DNA of 64,000 nt from Symsagittifera roscoffensis (Eukaryota > Xenacoelomorpha > Acoela > Convolutidae). Numbering within the stretch: the stretch's first letter is position 1; each line of letters begins with the position of its first letter. This document shows positions 12,068 to 22,134 of this stretch, piece by piece. Location of the stretch: NCBI RefSeq assembly GCF_963678635.1, contig NC_087062.1:84776012-84840011 (forward strand), given 5' to 3'. Under the pieces are notes generated by a model that was given only the letters and a program-made list of their open reading frames with translations, was not told where the DNA came from and searched no databases. The translations under genes and the position numbers were made by a program.

Positions 12068-13131
12068 AAATCACTCAGGATTTGGTGAGGAATGTACCTG
12101 ATCTAGAGAAAAACAACAAACTGAATATGTCTTTACAAATCTATTTATTACCATCAATGATAAACATAACGTAAATAATTTAAAAATCATGGAAACATTG
12201 AAATCTTCCTTCGAAGATTGAAATCACTCAGGATTCGGTGAGGAATGTACCTGATGTAGAGAAAAACAACAAACTGAATATGTCTTTACAAATCTATTTA
12301 TGACCATCAATGACTAACATAACGTAAATAATTTAAAAATCATGGAAACATTGAAATCTTCCTTCGAAGATTGAAATCACTCAGGATTCGGTGAGGAATG
12401 TACCTGATGTAGAGAAAAACAACAAACTGAATATGTAATTACAAATCTATTCATGACCATCAATGATTAACATAACGTAAATAATTTAAAAATCATGGAA
12501 ACATTGAAATCTTCCTTCGAAGATTGAAATCACTCAGGATTTGGTGAGAAATGTACCTGATGTAGAGAAAAACAACAAACTGACCATGTCTTTACAAATC
12601 TATTCATGACCATCAATGATTAACATAACGTAAATAATTTAAAAATCATGGAAACATTGAAATCTTCCTTCGAAGATTGAAATCACTCGGGATTCGGCGA
12701 GGAACGTACCTGATGTAGAGAAAAACAACAAACTGAACATGTCTTTACAAATCTATTAATGACAATCATTGATTAACATAACGTAAATAATTTAAAAATC
12801 ATGGAAATATTGAAATCTTCCTTCGAAGATTGAGATCACTCAGGATTCGGTGAGGAATGTACCTGATGTAGAGAAAAACAACAAACTGAACATGTCTTTA
12901 CAAATCTATTAATGACCATCATTGATTAACATAACGTAAATAATATAAAAATCATGGAAACATTGAAATCTTCCTTCGAAGATTGAAATCACTCAGGATT
13001 CGGCGAGGAACGTACCTGATGTAGAGAAAAACAACAAACTGAACATGTCTTTACAAATCTATTCATGACCATCAATGATTAACATAACGTAAATAATTTA
13101 AAAATTATGGAAACATTGAAATCTTCCTTCC
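12068..13131. repeat. Satellite: 7 tandem copies of an exact 153-bp unit
   Basis: The phrase AAATCACTCAGGATT (or close variants) recurs at 12068, 12221, 12374, 12527, 12680, 12833 and 12986, always exactly 153 bp apart, so no indels have fixed between units. Each junction carries the palindrome AATCTTCCTTCGAAGATT. Units differ by a few substitutions. No frame is open across the array. The last unit is cut off near 13131 and abuts a candidate exon. Confidence 0.95.
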
Positions 13132-13135
13132 TGAC

Positions 13136-13244
13136 GTTTGTGTCGTCTTCTTCACACAGAGCTTCTTCTAACCTGCTCTGGATAGACGAGAATACATTGT
13201 CAACAACTTTTTGAGTGTTGTCAATTTCTTTCTGAGCCATTTTT
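13136..13244 (-). CDS. Candidate coding exon, acidic helical peptide, unassigned
   Basis: On the minus strand a good acceptor (TGTCACACTTTCAG) is followed at 13240 by ATG and an open frame beginning MAQKEIDNTQKVVDN and ending near CEEDDTN, then a weak donor (GTCAGG) at 13135. The peptide is charged, with heptad-like spacing that suggests a coiled coil. It may be the first coding exon of an unidentified gene with an intron just before its ATG, or a late TBATA exon. The phase after the exon ending at 16755 does not fit directly, because that entry would meet a stop after seven codons. The boundary with the 153-bp satellite is abrupt. Confidence 0.4.
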
Positions 13245-13315
13245 CTGAAAGTGTGACAAGATACAGAATAAGACTATTTAGATTTGCTGTAAACCCACAA
13301 TGTAATGCAATTAAA

Positions 13316-13486
13316 CCGAGCCTTTCACAGTGCGACAAGACAACCGTAATATGAATTTAACGGGCCTTTCACAGAGCGACAAGGCATACCGTACTAAAAT
13401 TAAACGAGCCTTTCACAGTGCGACAAGGCAACCGTAATGTGAATTAAACGGGCCTTTCACAGTGCGACAAGGCAAACCGTATCAAT
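13316..13486. repeat. 44-bp tandem repeat, about 4 copies
   Basis: CCTTTCACAG recurs at 13321, 13365, 13409 and 13453, exactly 44 bp apart, followed each time by a GCGACAAGGCA-like phrase and CCGTA. It lies next to the 153-bp satellite but shares no sequence with it. Confidence 0.9.
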
Positions 13487-13929
13487 CATGGTTACATGCT
13501 AAATATATTTAAAATAAAATCATATGCACAATGCTTCAACAATGTGAATAATTATTCAGTAGAATTAAGTGAAATGTGTGTTTCACAAACCAGCTAACAT
13601 TAATGAAATAAAGTATTTTTCATTTTTCTAACGAGTCTTTAATTTTCGAATTAATTAAGTTTTGTCCAAGCATTGCAAATATGACTATAATATGTTGACT
13701 ATAACTGACATCACAAAAACGTTCTGGAACAAACCGACCTGATTAAAGAGAACTAGCGTAACTCGTGCAACTTCTCGTTGGACTTCTTCGAACCATACAA
13801 AAAAACTCAACAAAAAGCCAATAGCACCAAGCAAAAGCGAGAAAACGTAAGCATAGCGGATTCCATTGTCTAAAAAATACACACAATAAGCATATTGAAT
13901 CTTTGTTCCAGTGCCAAAAAACTTTAAAA

Positions 13930-14620
13930 AAAACTTTTCCGAAGTGTACAGCTCTTCCCCGAGACAAATTAAGGACCAGCCGCTTGGGCAGAAGAGTTTC
14001 CTACAACCTGGTCTATCGATTAAACCCTTAATCCCAAATCTGGATGGGTAGTTTTTGAAGAAATCGAAAAAGTTTGAAAAAATGACCTAAAAACCGAAAA
14101 ATTGACTATTCCTAAGTGTATAGCTCTTCCCCTAGACAAATTAGGGACGAGCCGTTTGTGTAGGGGGGTTCCTACAACCTGGTCTATCGATTAAACCCTT
14201 AATCCCAAATCTGGACGGGTAGTTTTTGAGGAAATCGGAAAGTTTTGAAAAAAGGACAAAAAAGTGACTTTTCATAAGTCTAAAGCTCTTCCCCTAGGCA
14301 AGTTAAGGACCAGCCGCTTGTGCGGGGGAGTTTCCTACAACCTGGTCTATCGATTAAACCCTTAATTCCAAATCTGGATGGGTAGTTTTTGAGGAAATCG
14401 ATAATTTCCGAAAAAATAGGCAAAAAAATCAAAACATTGACTTTTCCTAAGTCTATAGCTCTTCCCCTAAGCAAATTAGGGACCAGCCGCTTGTGCATGG
14501 TAGTTTCCTACAACCTGGTCTATCGATTAAACCCTTAATCCCAAATCTGGACGGGTAGTTTTTGAGGAAATCGAAAATTTCCGAAAAAATGGGCAAAAAG
14601 TGAAAAAAGTACCGAGTTGT
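13930..14620. repeat. 162-173-bp tandem repeat, 4 imperfect copies
   Basis: GCTCTTCCCC occurs at 13951, 14123, 14285 and 14458, each followed by a 'gacaaattaggga'-type phrase, CCTACAACCTGGTCTATCGA, then TTAAACCCTTAAT and 'gggtagtttttgaggaaatcg'. More decayed relatives are scattered at 6.6-7.2, 8.7-9.8 and 14.6-14.8 kb, so this is a widespread family in this genome. Confidence 0.9.
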
Positions 14621-16754
14621 GAAGCTTTTCTAAGACCGTAGGGGGTGGGGTAGGGTAAAAATTGCCCTAAATTTTATGCAGGCAGGTAGGTGAAAAGCTA
14701 CTGAATCCATTGGTACCACTTTTATGAGAATCTGACGGGTAGTTTTTTTGGGAAAGCGAATTTTTCGAAAAAGCGTCAAAAAAAAAAAAAAAACCAGATC
14801 TCATCTGGAAAAAAAAAACGTTTTCATAATACCTGTTTAATAAATCAAACAGGAATTTCAAGTCACAAAACGCTGGAACATTTGCAGACAATTGTGTCGT
14901 TGAAAATTTGCAGACATTTGTGTCGTTTGTGACAGTCTTATTTAATTTAGACGTTTGTGACAGTCTTATTTAATTTCTAAATTTGTTTTCAAAGAGTCTA
15001 CAAGCTATTTTTTTAATCTTTGGAAAATACGGTTTTTTACTGTTTTTACAAAGCTCGAAAAACAAGTTGTTTTTTTTCTAAGTGAATCCAAAATTTTTCC
15101 GAACTTGTATTTCTTCGGTTCTGTCCGAAAATTCTATACACGACACTCAACATAAAAACGAATCTCAATCTAAAATTAATTCATCGTCAATGATTTCAAA
15201 CATTATTAGGTCAAGTGATTTCTTTTTCCAACTGATTTCCGCTTCTAAAGCTGTTACTTCAAGTGTTGCTCAATTTACTGGTTCGCAGTCCTTCGACCCA
15301 TTTCCTGTTCGACTACACGTCGCACCATGTCAGCCGCAGTCCTTTTTTCTAAAACAACCCAAAGGAGATAAAACAAAAAAAGCAAGAATTTGAAAAGATG
15401 TCACCTCTTGCGCAACCAAATCAGATAAATTTAGTGGGAAATACTCTTCACTTGCATATTTCTGTTCACAGGAAACTTTTTACTAGAGTTAAAGGAGAAA
15501 GGAAAATTAATTTTTTGGCATTCATTTTTCAAAAAAATTCGATCTATCTCGAATTGCAAATGAGAAGTCCATGTTTATCAGACATTGGTACTCGATATAC
15601 GTTAGGACTTTCAATTCCCTTAACTACAAACAAGAAATTTAAAATGAAAAATCACCAGCTTCTGTAGCACTGCAGAGCCAAGTTTGGATTGCTGTGATAG
15701 AGGCGGTCCCAAGTTCCTGACTCAAAAGTTCCATAACCTAAGACACGACATGATAGAAACAGATTCAAGGTTAAATGACACGATAGAAACAGATTCAAGA
15801 GTCAAGACAAAAAATTATTGGAGAGGCGATGGTGAAGTAGTCATGTTCTCCAATTTCAGTCGAAGGTCGTTGGTTGGAGGCCCACCATGATCCCTGCTCG
15901 TTGTCGAAATCAATTTTGACAAATCACTAGTTTTTTAATCATCTTTCTCTGGTAATGGGATCATCAGCATTTCGTACTGCTTTTAATGACATAAATATAA
16001 TCCGGGAACTTTGCCATCAACTGTCCTTTTTCTGAATGGTTTAAGCCGGTACTTTTTATATCGCTACTCAAACCTTTAAATAAACAAATTTAAAAAATTG
16101 CTTTCATGCTAGTAATTAGACAAGCACAACGTTTTCAAACAAATTTTAACGCAGTGCCAAGCCTGAAAGAACGTCATTAGACCAAAATGTCCAATTTCAA
16201 AAGTCTTTTCAAGGGTCGTTTTTCAATAATGCTTCATCCTGCACTCTCTTCTGCATTCAAATATGAACTTTCTTAATTTTCTTTAGAAATTTGGGCGATA
16301 TGTTACAATATGTGGTAATTTTCAGTGTAGTGCATGTATTAAGTTAGAGAACTATAATGCATAATATAGTCATTTTATTTTCAATCAATTATACTACTAC
16401 TAAGATAGTTTTTATAAATACATTACTCTGCCGGATGAAATGCTATTCAAAAATTTAAAATTTACACTTCTTTTGCCAAAAAACTTGGCTTTTGAAACAA
16501 ATTATAAACAATGTGCGAAGTATAACAAAAAGCGATCCAGCTATTCAAATTGAACCTACCACCTATTCTAATATATCACCGAAATTTGAACTAGAAATTT
16601 CAAGTAAATCAATTGGCACTCTAATACAGATTTTATTAATTTGAGAAACTACGGATTCGTTCTCGCATTTCTTAGGCGGAGCCAATCTAAAATCATTGCT
16701 TTTTTCTAGCAGAAAAATAGTACTCCTCATTGCAGATAGAATAATAGTACTTAC

Positions 16755-16900
16755 CAGCGCTTCACTGTCCATTCCGAATTCCTTCTGAGTGTCAATCAAT
16801 CCCAGTTGACTGGATAGAGTTCCTCTTCCGGCGACTCCGTCTGAGACTCTGGGTGCCATACGGCTCGCTTTTTTGACTTGAGTCGGCTCGTTCAATCTCC
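16755..16900 (-). CDS. TBATA: TBATA-like gene, exon with TGRL motif
   Basis: The minus-strand acceptor TTTTAATTCGCAG and donor CTG|GTAAGT bound a 146-nt exon. Entering in phase 1 it reads GRLNEPTQVKKASRMAPRVS and continues through SSQLGLIDTQKEFG to SEAL, leaving in phase 0. The start joins in frame to the exon ending at 17254, giving ...SRQTGRLNEPT, which parallels the AETGRLIP segment of vertebrate TBATA (SPATIAL), a protein of thymus, brain and testis. The next exon (the conserved leucine-rich block of the family) was not found between here and 13.2 kb. Confidence 0.65.
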
Positions 16901-17253
16901 CTGCGAATTAAAATAGAAACATGAAGTAATTGAACGTTTTTCAAGACCCAAGAGACATTCCAGTAGAGAATACATCTTTAAACACAGCCTACTTCTTCTA
17001 TAACTCAAATTAGAATTTTTTTTAAACTTAGAAATGTTGTGTCTGAATAATTGTGTTAATTGATTATAATTTATAAAAAGACTATTTCGACTTTTCAAGT
17101 AAAGTTTTTTACACATTAGAGAAACTTAGATTAAAAAAGCTTTCACCAAACGCATTTTCATTTGGCTCGCTTGATTACGAAACATCGCGAAGCAAGAATT
17201 TTCTCCATTTAAATTTGAGCAGGGTGATGATCCAAACGGTAGATATTTCTAAC

Positions 17254-17370
17254 CGGTTTGTCGAGAGTGGCTCTTGGGATTCCCTCTGGCTTGAGACTGC
17301 GACACGTGATCATCTTTGTCCAGGGTTCTCTGGGTCAGTCTGGACAGCTCTGATCTCCAACCAGTGACAT
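17254..17370 (-). CDS. TBATA: TBATA-like gene, exon with WxxEL motif
   Basis: A 117-nt exon bounded on the minus strand by acceptor GCGCTGTTTAG and donor CCG|GTTAGA, phase 1 in and phase 1 out. It reads VTGWRSELSRLTQRTLDKDD and on to SHSRQT. The tryptophan followed by an amphipathic helix parallels the WKKELKELASR region of vertebrate TBATA. It joins in frame to the exon at 16755-16900. It is also in phase with the first visible exon (41146-41383), so exon 19726-19904 could be skipped. Confidence 0.65.
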
Positions 17371-17496
17371 CTAAACAGCGCAACGTTGGCTACCAAAATC
17401 TAGCGGACTTTGAATTTTTTAAACACAATTCTGAAGCTAACTAACCTTGATGATATTCTACCCAGTTTTTTTTTCGATTTTTGCAACATTATTACA

Positions 17497-17690
17497 CCGA
17501 GGCGAAGCTGTGCTTCGCAAACACTTGCTTGCGAAAACGCGACAAAAGGCAGCTTTACAAAGTGAAAAAGAAAAATTGAAATAAGCCTCGGACCAGTAAA
17601 ACTTTGCTACGTATCGGATTCGAACCTGCGACTTTGAGAATTGGTTTCTCACGCCCTGCACGCTCGGCCACGAACTCTTAACAATCCACA
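17497..17690 (-). repeat. tRNA-derived SINE, best preserved copy
   Basis: Reading the minus strand from about 17676: a tRNA-like head with box A (GTGGCCGAGCGTG) and box B (GGTTCGAATCC) at the usual spacing, then a short body, then the tail TTTGCGAAGCACAGCTTCGC followed by CTCGGTGTAA. The head resembles a Ser/Leu-type tRNA, but the anticodon loop lacks U33 and the T-stem is mispaired, so it is a SINE and not a working tRNA. Its tail is the same repeat found alone at 6.5, 8.5, 19.98 and 45.5 kb. Confidence 0.7.
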
Positions 17691-17699
17691 AACACTAGT

Positions 17700-19725
17700 C
17701 ACGAAGAAAGCAGCTACATATGTACATATGCCAAAGCAGCTACAACTGCCAATGCTATGCAGCAAAATTGGCAACAAACACAAATAGACAATCTGGTTGT
17801 AATAATTTGGAATATAACAAACTAAGGGCATCCACGCTAACTTAGCATGCTACAAATTAAAAGCCAAATTATACATAAATTAAACTTTTCGAAAGTATTG
17901 ACAAAATCGAGTTTTTTGTTTTGATATTTGAAGCAAAAAGCTTTTTTCGGTTCATTTGAACTATGAGAACTGCATCAACAGTTTTAACTTATAATTAATT
18001 AAATGCATAATTAATCAAATGTCAAAGCACATGCTATCAAAAAGATGTAAAGGTGCCCCAAAAGTGGCACCAATATTTGCGACTAAGAGAAAAAAATCGT
18101 ACTTTACACTACCTCGCTAAAGTTCGCACGTGTAAAAAACAAAGAAGGATAGCCGGTTACTGTGCAAGCAGCACAAAATGCTCCGACCATAGTCTTAAAA
18201 TGTTCATAATTTTTTTTCTTCAATTTAGTGTCTTTTCTTTTCAGCGTGGTTTAATAACAGGAGGTGAATGAAAAACTAGATAATAGGCATAATCGACTGT
18301 CATAGTAAAATATGCAAATTAAAAACAAATTTTGCAGAAAAATGACTAGAAAAAGAACACAAAAAATGTTAAAAAATAAAAAAAAAAATCCAATTTTTTT
18401 TCTAGTTTTTTGACCTTCTGGAGTTTCTGATTCCAAAGAGGCGCCTAAAATACTCAAAACTAACGCTATTCGAGTAAAACTGGGTATTCATGTTTTAAAT
18501 TAAGCTATTGTAAGCTTTTTAGCCATTAAAACAAGCTATTATATGCCTGCTCCCTCGCTTTATTCGCTCGAATTAAGAAAAACGGAAAAATTCAAACCAT
18601 TTTTTCTCGACACTGGGGAAATTTGTTTGAATTTTTTTGAGTCGTTCGAATCACGGCTGTAAAGGCTTCAAAATTACAGACCACTCAACTCTCTCTCTCT
18701 CTCTCTCTCTCTCTGATGATTGTGGTAGCTGATTTTGCGTGGAAGACAAAAAAGAAAAAACTAAAACACATCTGAATTTAAATCATCTCCCAACTTTTCA
18801 AATAGTCGGAACAAAAATTTGGGTTAAACTGGTACCAACCGGTAAATGAACATACCTTTAGAAGTCTATAATGCAAAACCGGCAGTGTTTTTATTTGTTT
18901 TTAAATCAAAGTTTGACACTCAACAACAAACTGAGAAAATTTTCACATTAGATTTTAGATTATTTACATCTCGCCAAACAGTGACTGAAAACTTTGAAAC
19001 AACTTTTTTTCAATTTCGAATTCAGCTAAAATTTATGCAGTTCAATTCCAGATGTTCTAAAAATCACAAAACTTCTGAACTTTTGGCTATTCTAATACTT
19101 ATTATTCTATTCCCGAAGAACTAAGTATTTTATTTTTCACTGTGTCTTGCTTTGCTTCAATGCAACCAAGAAAACATAGGAATATTCTCTAATTTTAAGA
19201 AAAAATACAACACAAATTAACAAAAAAAACATGTGCAAAAATATATGTTCTACTTTTGATTATATTGCCAAGGTAACTGTGGTCGGTAAATTTTTGCAAG
19301 ATTTACTGTTGTTTTTTAGCAAAAAAAAAACTGTTTTTGCGAATGTTATGAGCTGCTTGCAATGGAACCGGCTGTTTTCATTTCTTGTGAATATATTGTA
19401 CATTCCTAATGATCGCTGTCTACCTTGCGTGTTGAACTTCATCTGATCTCTTTGTGTTGATGGTAGGATGATTTCCTGGATCAATCAAACTTTCAACTCC
19501 TGGATCAATTAAACCATAGATACGCTCTTCAATGGCACACGCAAGGAAAAATTTTAAATGTTTTTTCTAATGAGTTGGTGATTTTTTTCTCCGTCAAACA
19601 GCAGCTCTCCAAAGAATTCGTTAAGATCAAAATGACAAAAAGTATTTGCGTATATCTATGATATCTTTGTTCAAAAATCCAAAGCCCCCTAAATTGAAGA
19701 TGCGGAGCCCGAGGTTTGATTGATC
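17700..19725. other. Intron-like DNA, no gene seen
   Basis: Lies between two TBATA-like exons and is probably intron. It contains a (CT)13 microsatellite. Small ORFs at 18053, 18846 and 19231 on the plus strand have no motif and AT-driven composition. Confidence 0.5.
18689..18714. repeat. (CT)13 microsatellite
   Basis: An uninterrupted run of 13 CT dinucleotides. Confidence 0.95.
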
Positions 19726-19904
19726 TTATAAGGATTCCTTAGGGTTCTTGAGTCTGAGTGCGATGTCCATGTGGTTGATGCTGCTCCTCCCGTTGAAGTA
19801 CTCTTTGGCCCTCTCAGGGGTAGAGATGCTCCTGTTGTACAGACTGTTCTGCTGGGGAAGAGGGATGTCGTCGATCACGTGGCAGATTGGGTTGTCCAGC
19901 AAAC
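19726..19904 (-). CDS. TBATA: TBATA-like gene, exon with core PHP-domain continuation
   Basis: The minus-strand acceptor TTTTTTCAAATTTAG opens a 179-nt exon in phase 1 that reads LLDNPICHVIDDIPLPQQNS and on through STPERAKEYFNG to NPKESL, then TAA at 19726. It joins in frame to the exon at 41146-41383 to give RHMK-G-LLDNPICHV. This matches the pattern of the TBATA core (F..RH.PHP..V.H...L...P.C.V.D.P.P). The stop has two readings: a short isoform ending here, or a lost donor, since no good GT donor in the right phase precedes the stop. The 18.9-kb LTR element lies in the intron before this exon. Confidence 0.7.
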
Positions 19905-19979
19905 CTAAATTTGAAAAAATTGAGACGAAATTGCGAAACAATCTGTTCAACAAAGAAATGGGATGTAAGTTGAAGTTCT

Positions 19980-20030
19980 ACACAGAGGCGAAGCTGATCT
20001 TCGCACCACTTTCGACACAAAGGAAAAAAG
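19980..20030 (+). repeat. SINE-tail repeat copy
   Basis: CTACACAGAGGCGAAGCTGA, then TCTTCGCACCACTTTCGACA. It is a close match to the family tail with one arm changed. Confidence 0.6.
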
Positions 20031-20664
20031 TTTAAAAAAAAAAAAAAAAAACTAGATCTATTAAATGAATAAAGCTAGTTTTGAAACAAACACATGCCAA
20101 GACAATAGAATGTGTAATAGGCATCATAAGATAATGTACCCAGCGTTAACAAAGCCAAAAATTCCTCGTCAGAAACCTTTTCAGAAGTCGAAAAAAAAAA
20201 CAACAAGACTTCAAACTTCATAAAAGTTAATAAGTCTACCTCACCCTCAAAACACTTTATTTGCTCGTCAAATGAAAAATTATGAGCCAACTAAACCGAT
20301 ATAATATAGGCCGAAAGCTATTAAGCCCAAAAAAATGAAAATAAAAAACAGCCGAAAAAAAATTTAAGACTAATAAAAAGTTGTAAAAACCGACACGCAC
20401 ACAAAACATTTTTGGCTCGTCGATAGATGCAATCAGTAATTACCACCAGAGTTGCAAAAACCATACCTACGCCTCGCCCATTTCCTTCTGAATTTATGAA
20501 TCTTTTACCCTTTCACCACTTGCACAGATTTTCAATTTAGTGCAGTTTTTTTGTGCGTGGTGTGACAAAACGATCAAAGGAAAGCATACAGCTTGGGTAT
20601 ATTCGACAAAATAGGCAAAAAGGGCTGCATTTAAATTTTTTCCCTTGTCAGCTCTACAAAAACA

Positions 20665-20840
20665 TCGAATTATAATAGTAACAGTAAAAGATAAAAATAC
20701 TTATAATAAAAGCTATAATGGTAAATAATAGTAAAAGTAATAATAAGTAATAGTAAAATTTGGCATTTTTTAATAGTAATATTATAAAAGTAGTAGTAAC
20801 AATATTTATAAAATTAATAATTATAGTAATAATAATAACT
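20665..20840. repeat. AT-rich TAATAG-type minisatellite
   Basis: Degenerate repetition of TAATAGTAA/AGTAATAAT units. The open frame on the minus strand here is a by-product of the repeat. Confidence 0.7.
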
Positions 20841-21710
20841 AGCACAGTAAATTTTTGAAGACTCTTTCTGCAACAAACTTCGAACCATCATTAAAATAGT
20901 CATAGTAAAAATAATTATACTAGAGTAAATCTTAAGTTTTACGGCTTATCTTTTTGTAATATACCTGTTCGCTCGCCTTACTTGCTCGAAATTGTAGTGA
21001 AACTCCGAAGTTTTTTATTGTCGTTCGGAATCAAGGCTACAAGGGCTTTGATATGATATATCATTCCAACCATCCCCATGATTTTATGTGGTGACTGCTT
21101 TTGGTTGAAATTCTATATTGAGGTAACTGCTTTCTGGCTGTGGTAACTGCTTTCACTTTATTCGCTCGAAATTAGACCAAAAATCAAAAATTCAAGAGGT
21201 TTTCTCCCAAAAGTGAAAACAAAATTTGGCATTTTTTTAATGTAGTTTAATGTAATTCCAAAAATTATTTGTGGCACCTAATTTTGCGAGAAAAACAAAA
21301 AAAACTAAAACACAACCAAATACAAAGTTGCTCTCCATTTTCAATGGTCGGCGTAAAAAATATATCTACAAAACCAATTTTTGTAAAGGATGTTCAATTT
21401 GAGAACAAAAACATTCCAAGAAACACAATCGATAAATCGTTAAATTAGAATTCGTAAGAGAATTTTCTCGAATCTAGTTCTATTTGAAAAAATCATTTTA
21501 AGAAACAATCGACAGCGTTATGAAAGCATTCAGAAAATTTCATCGGCCGCCACTTGAGCCGACAAAACGTGGGTAGAAAATAATTCGACCGAAAACAAAA
21601 TTACAGCAAAATATTTTGAGCTACAAAGTTGTGCAACTCTAAGATACTCCCCGCCCTGAAACACACAAAAGGTTGAAAAACTATTTTAGCCCTTATAACG
21701 ACAAACTTAC

Positions 21711-21714
21711 GCTC
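21711..21714. other. Target-site duplication GCTC (left)
   Basis: GCTC directly precedes the left LTR and is repeated directly after the right LTR at 40630-40633. A 4-bp duplication is usual for Ty3/gypsy integrases. Confidence 0.8.
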
Positions 21715-22124
21715 TGAGTTAGTACCGTGTTGGTTAACTCATAGAGTAATTTCGGATAGGGTACACCGTCTGCTCGTCACGCTATCTTATTTTCGGCCGG
21801 ATAGATTCGTGCAACTTCTTAGTCTAATACCGATCCTAATCTTACTCTTATACTATCTAGTCTCAGGTTGTTTAACTAGTCTCTGCTAGGCTCAATAGAT
21901 CTAGGGTATACTGGTTTATTGCGGCTGCTGAAGTGCTCGGGAGAGTCCAACTAATTTCTAAGTTAAATTCAAATCTCTCTGGTGCTGAAATTACAAGTAA
22001 CTTCAGCACTTACAAATAAGTGGGTTGTTAGTTAGATGGATCATGATTGGTTAATATTAAATACTTTACATTGGTAAAATATCTAAATTATCCAATCATA
22101 AAATGTAGTTTAGATCAGGTTCCA
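21715..22124 (-). repeat. 3' LTR of element 1
   Basis: 410 bp, identical by eye to 40220-40629 and offset by 18,505 bp. On the element's strand it begins TGGAACCTGATC and ends GGTACTAACTCA. An AATAAA signal lies at 21915-21920 on the minus strand. Confidence 0.97.
21915..21920 (-). promoter_or_regulatory. Poly(A) signal in the 3' LTR
   Basis: AATAAA on the minus strand, preserved at the same place in both LTRs. It is a plausible 3'-end signal for element transcripts; it has not been tested. Confidence 0.5.
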
Positions 22125-22134
22125 CCCATCCGGG
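22125..22134 (-). promoter_or_regulatory. Weak polypurine tract next to 3' LTR
   Basis: The minus strand reads AACCCGGATGGG directly before the LTR's TGG. Only GGATGGG is all purine, which is short for a plus-strand primer. The position is right but the sequence is unconvincing. Confidence 0.35.

Larger units (their letters stand above)
13245..16754. other. Intronic or intergenic DNA dominated by short tandem arrays
   Basis: Holds the 44-bp array (13316-13486), the roughly 170-bp array (13930-14620), and two 27-30-bp direct repeats around GTGACAGTCTTATTTAATTT near 14930-14980. Two copies of a 31-bp unit containing GATAGAAACAGATTCAAG lie at 15745-15802. A 150-bp open segment on the minus strand (about 13735-13875) has an acceptor-like and a donor-like edge and encodes a hydrophobic helix (FSLLLGAIGFLLSFFVWF); it may be an exon but nothing identifies it. 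Small plus-strand ORFs at 15082-15667 show no motif. Confidence 0.5.
19905..21714. other. Left flank of element 1 within the TBATA-like intron
   Basis: AT-rich with no gene. It contains a SINE-tail copy at 19980, a degenerate TAATAG/TAGTAA minisatellite at about 20665-20840, and a phrase near 20300 (CTATTAAGCCCAAAAA) that recurs just right of element 1 at about 40646, so both flanks belong to the same old repeat-rich intron. Confidence 0.5.

Noticed and set aside
12068..13131. CRISPR-like array because of regular spacing
   Set aside because: Whole 153-bp units repeat with no unique spacers, in a eukaryotic genome.
13735..13875. Membrane-protein exon on the minus strand
   Set aside because: Edges look like splice sites, but the peptide is generic hydrophobic sequence and the phase does not connect to neighbouring exons; mentioned only in the region note.
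17597..17676. A functional tRNA gene on the minus strand
   Set aside because: Box A and box B are good, but U33 is missing, the T-stem is mispaired and a SINE body and tail follow.
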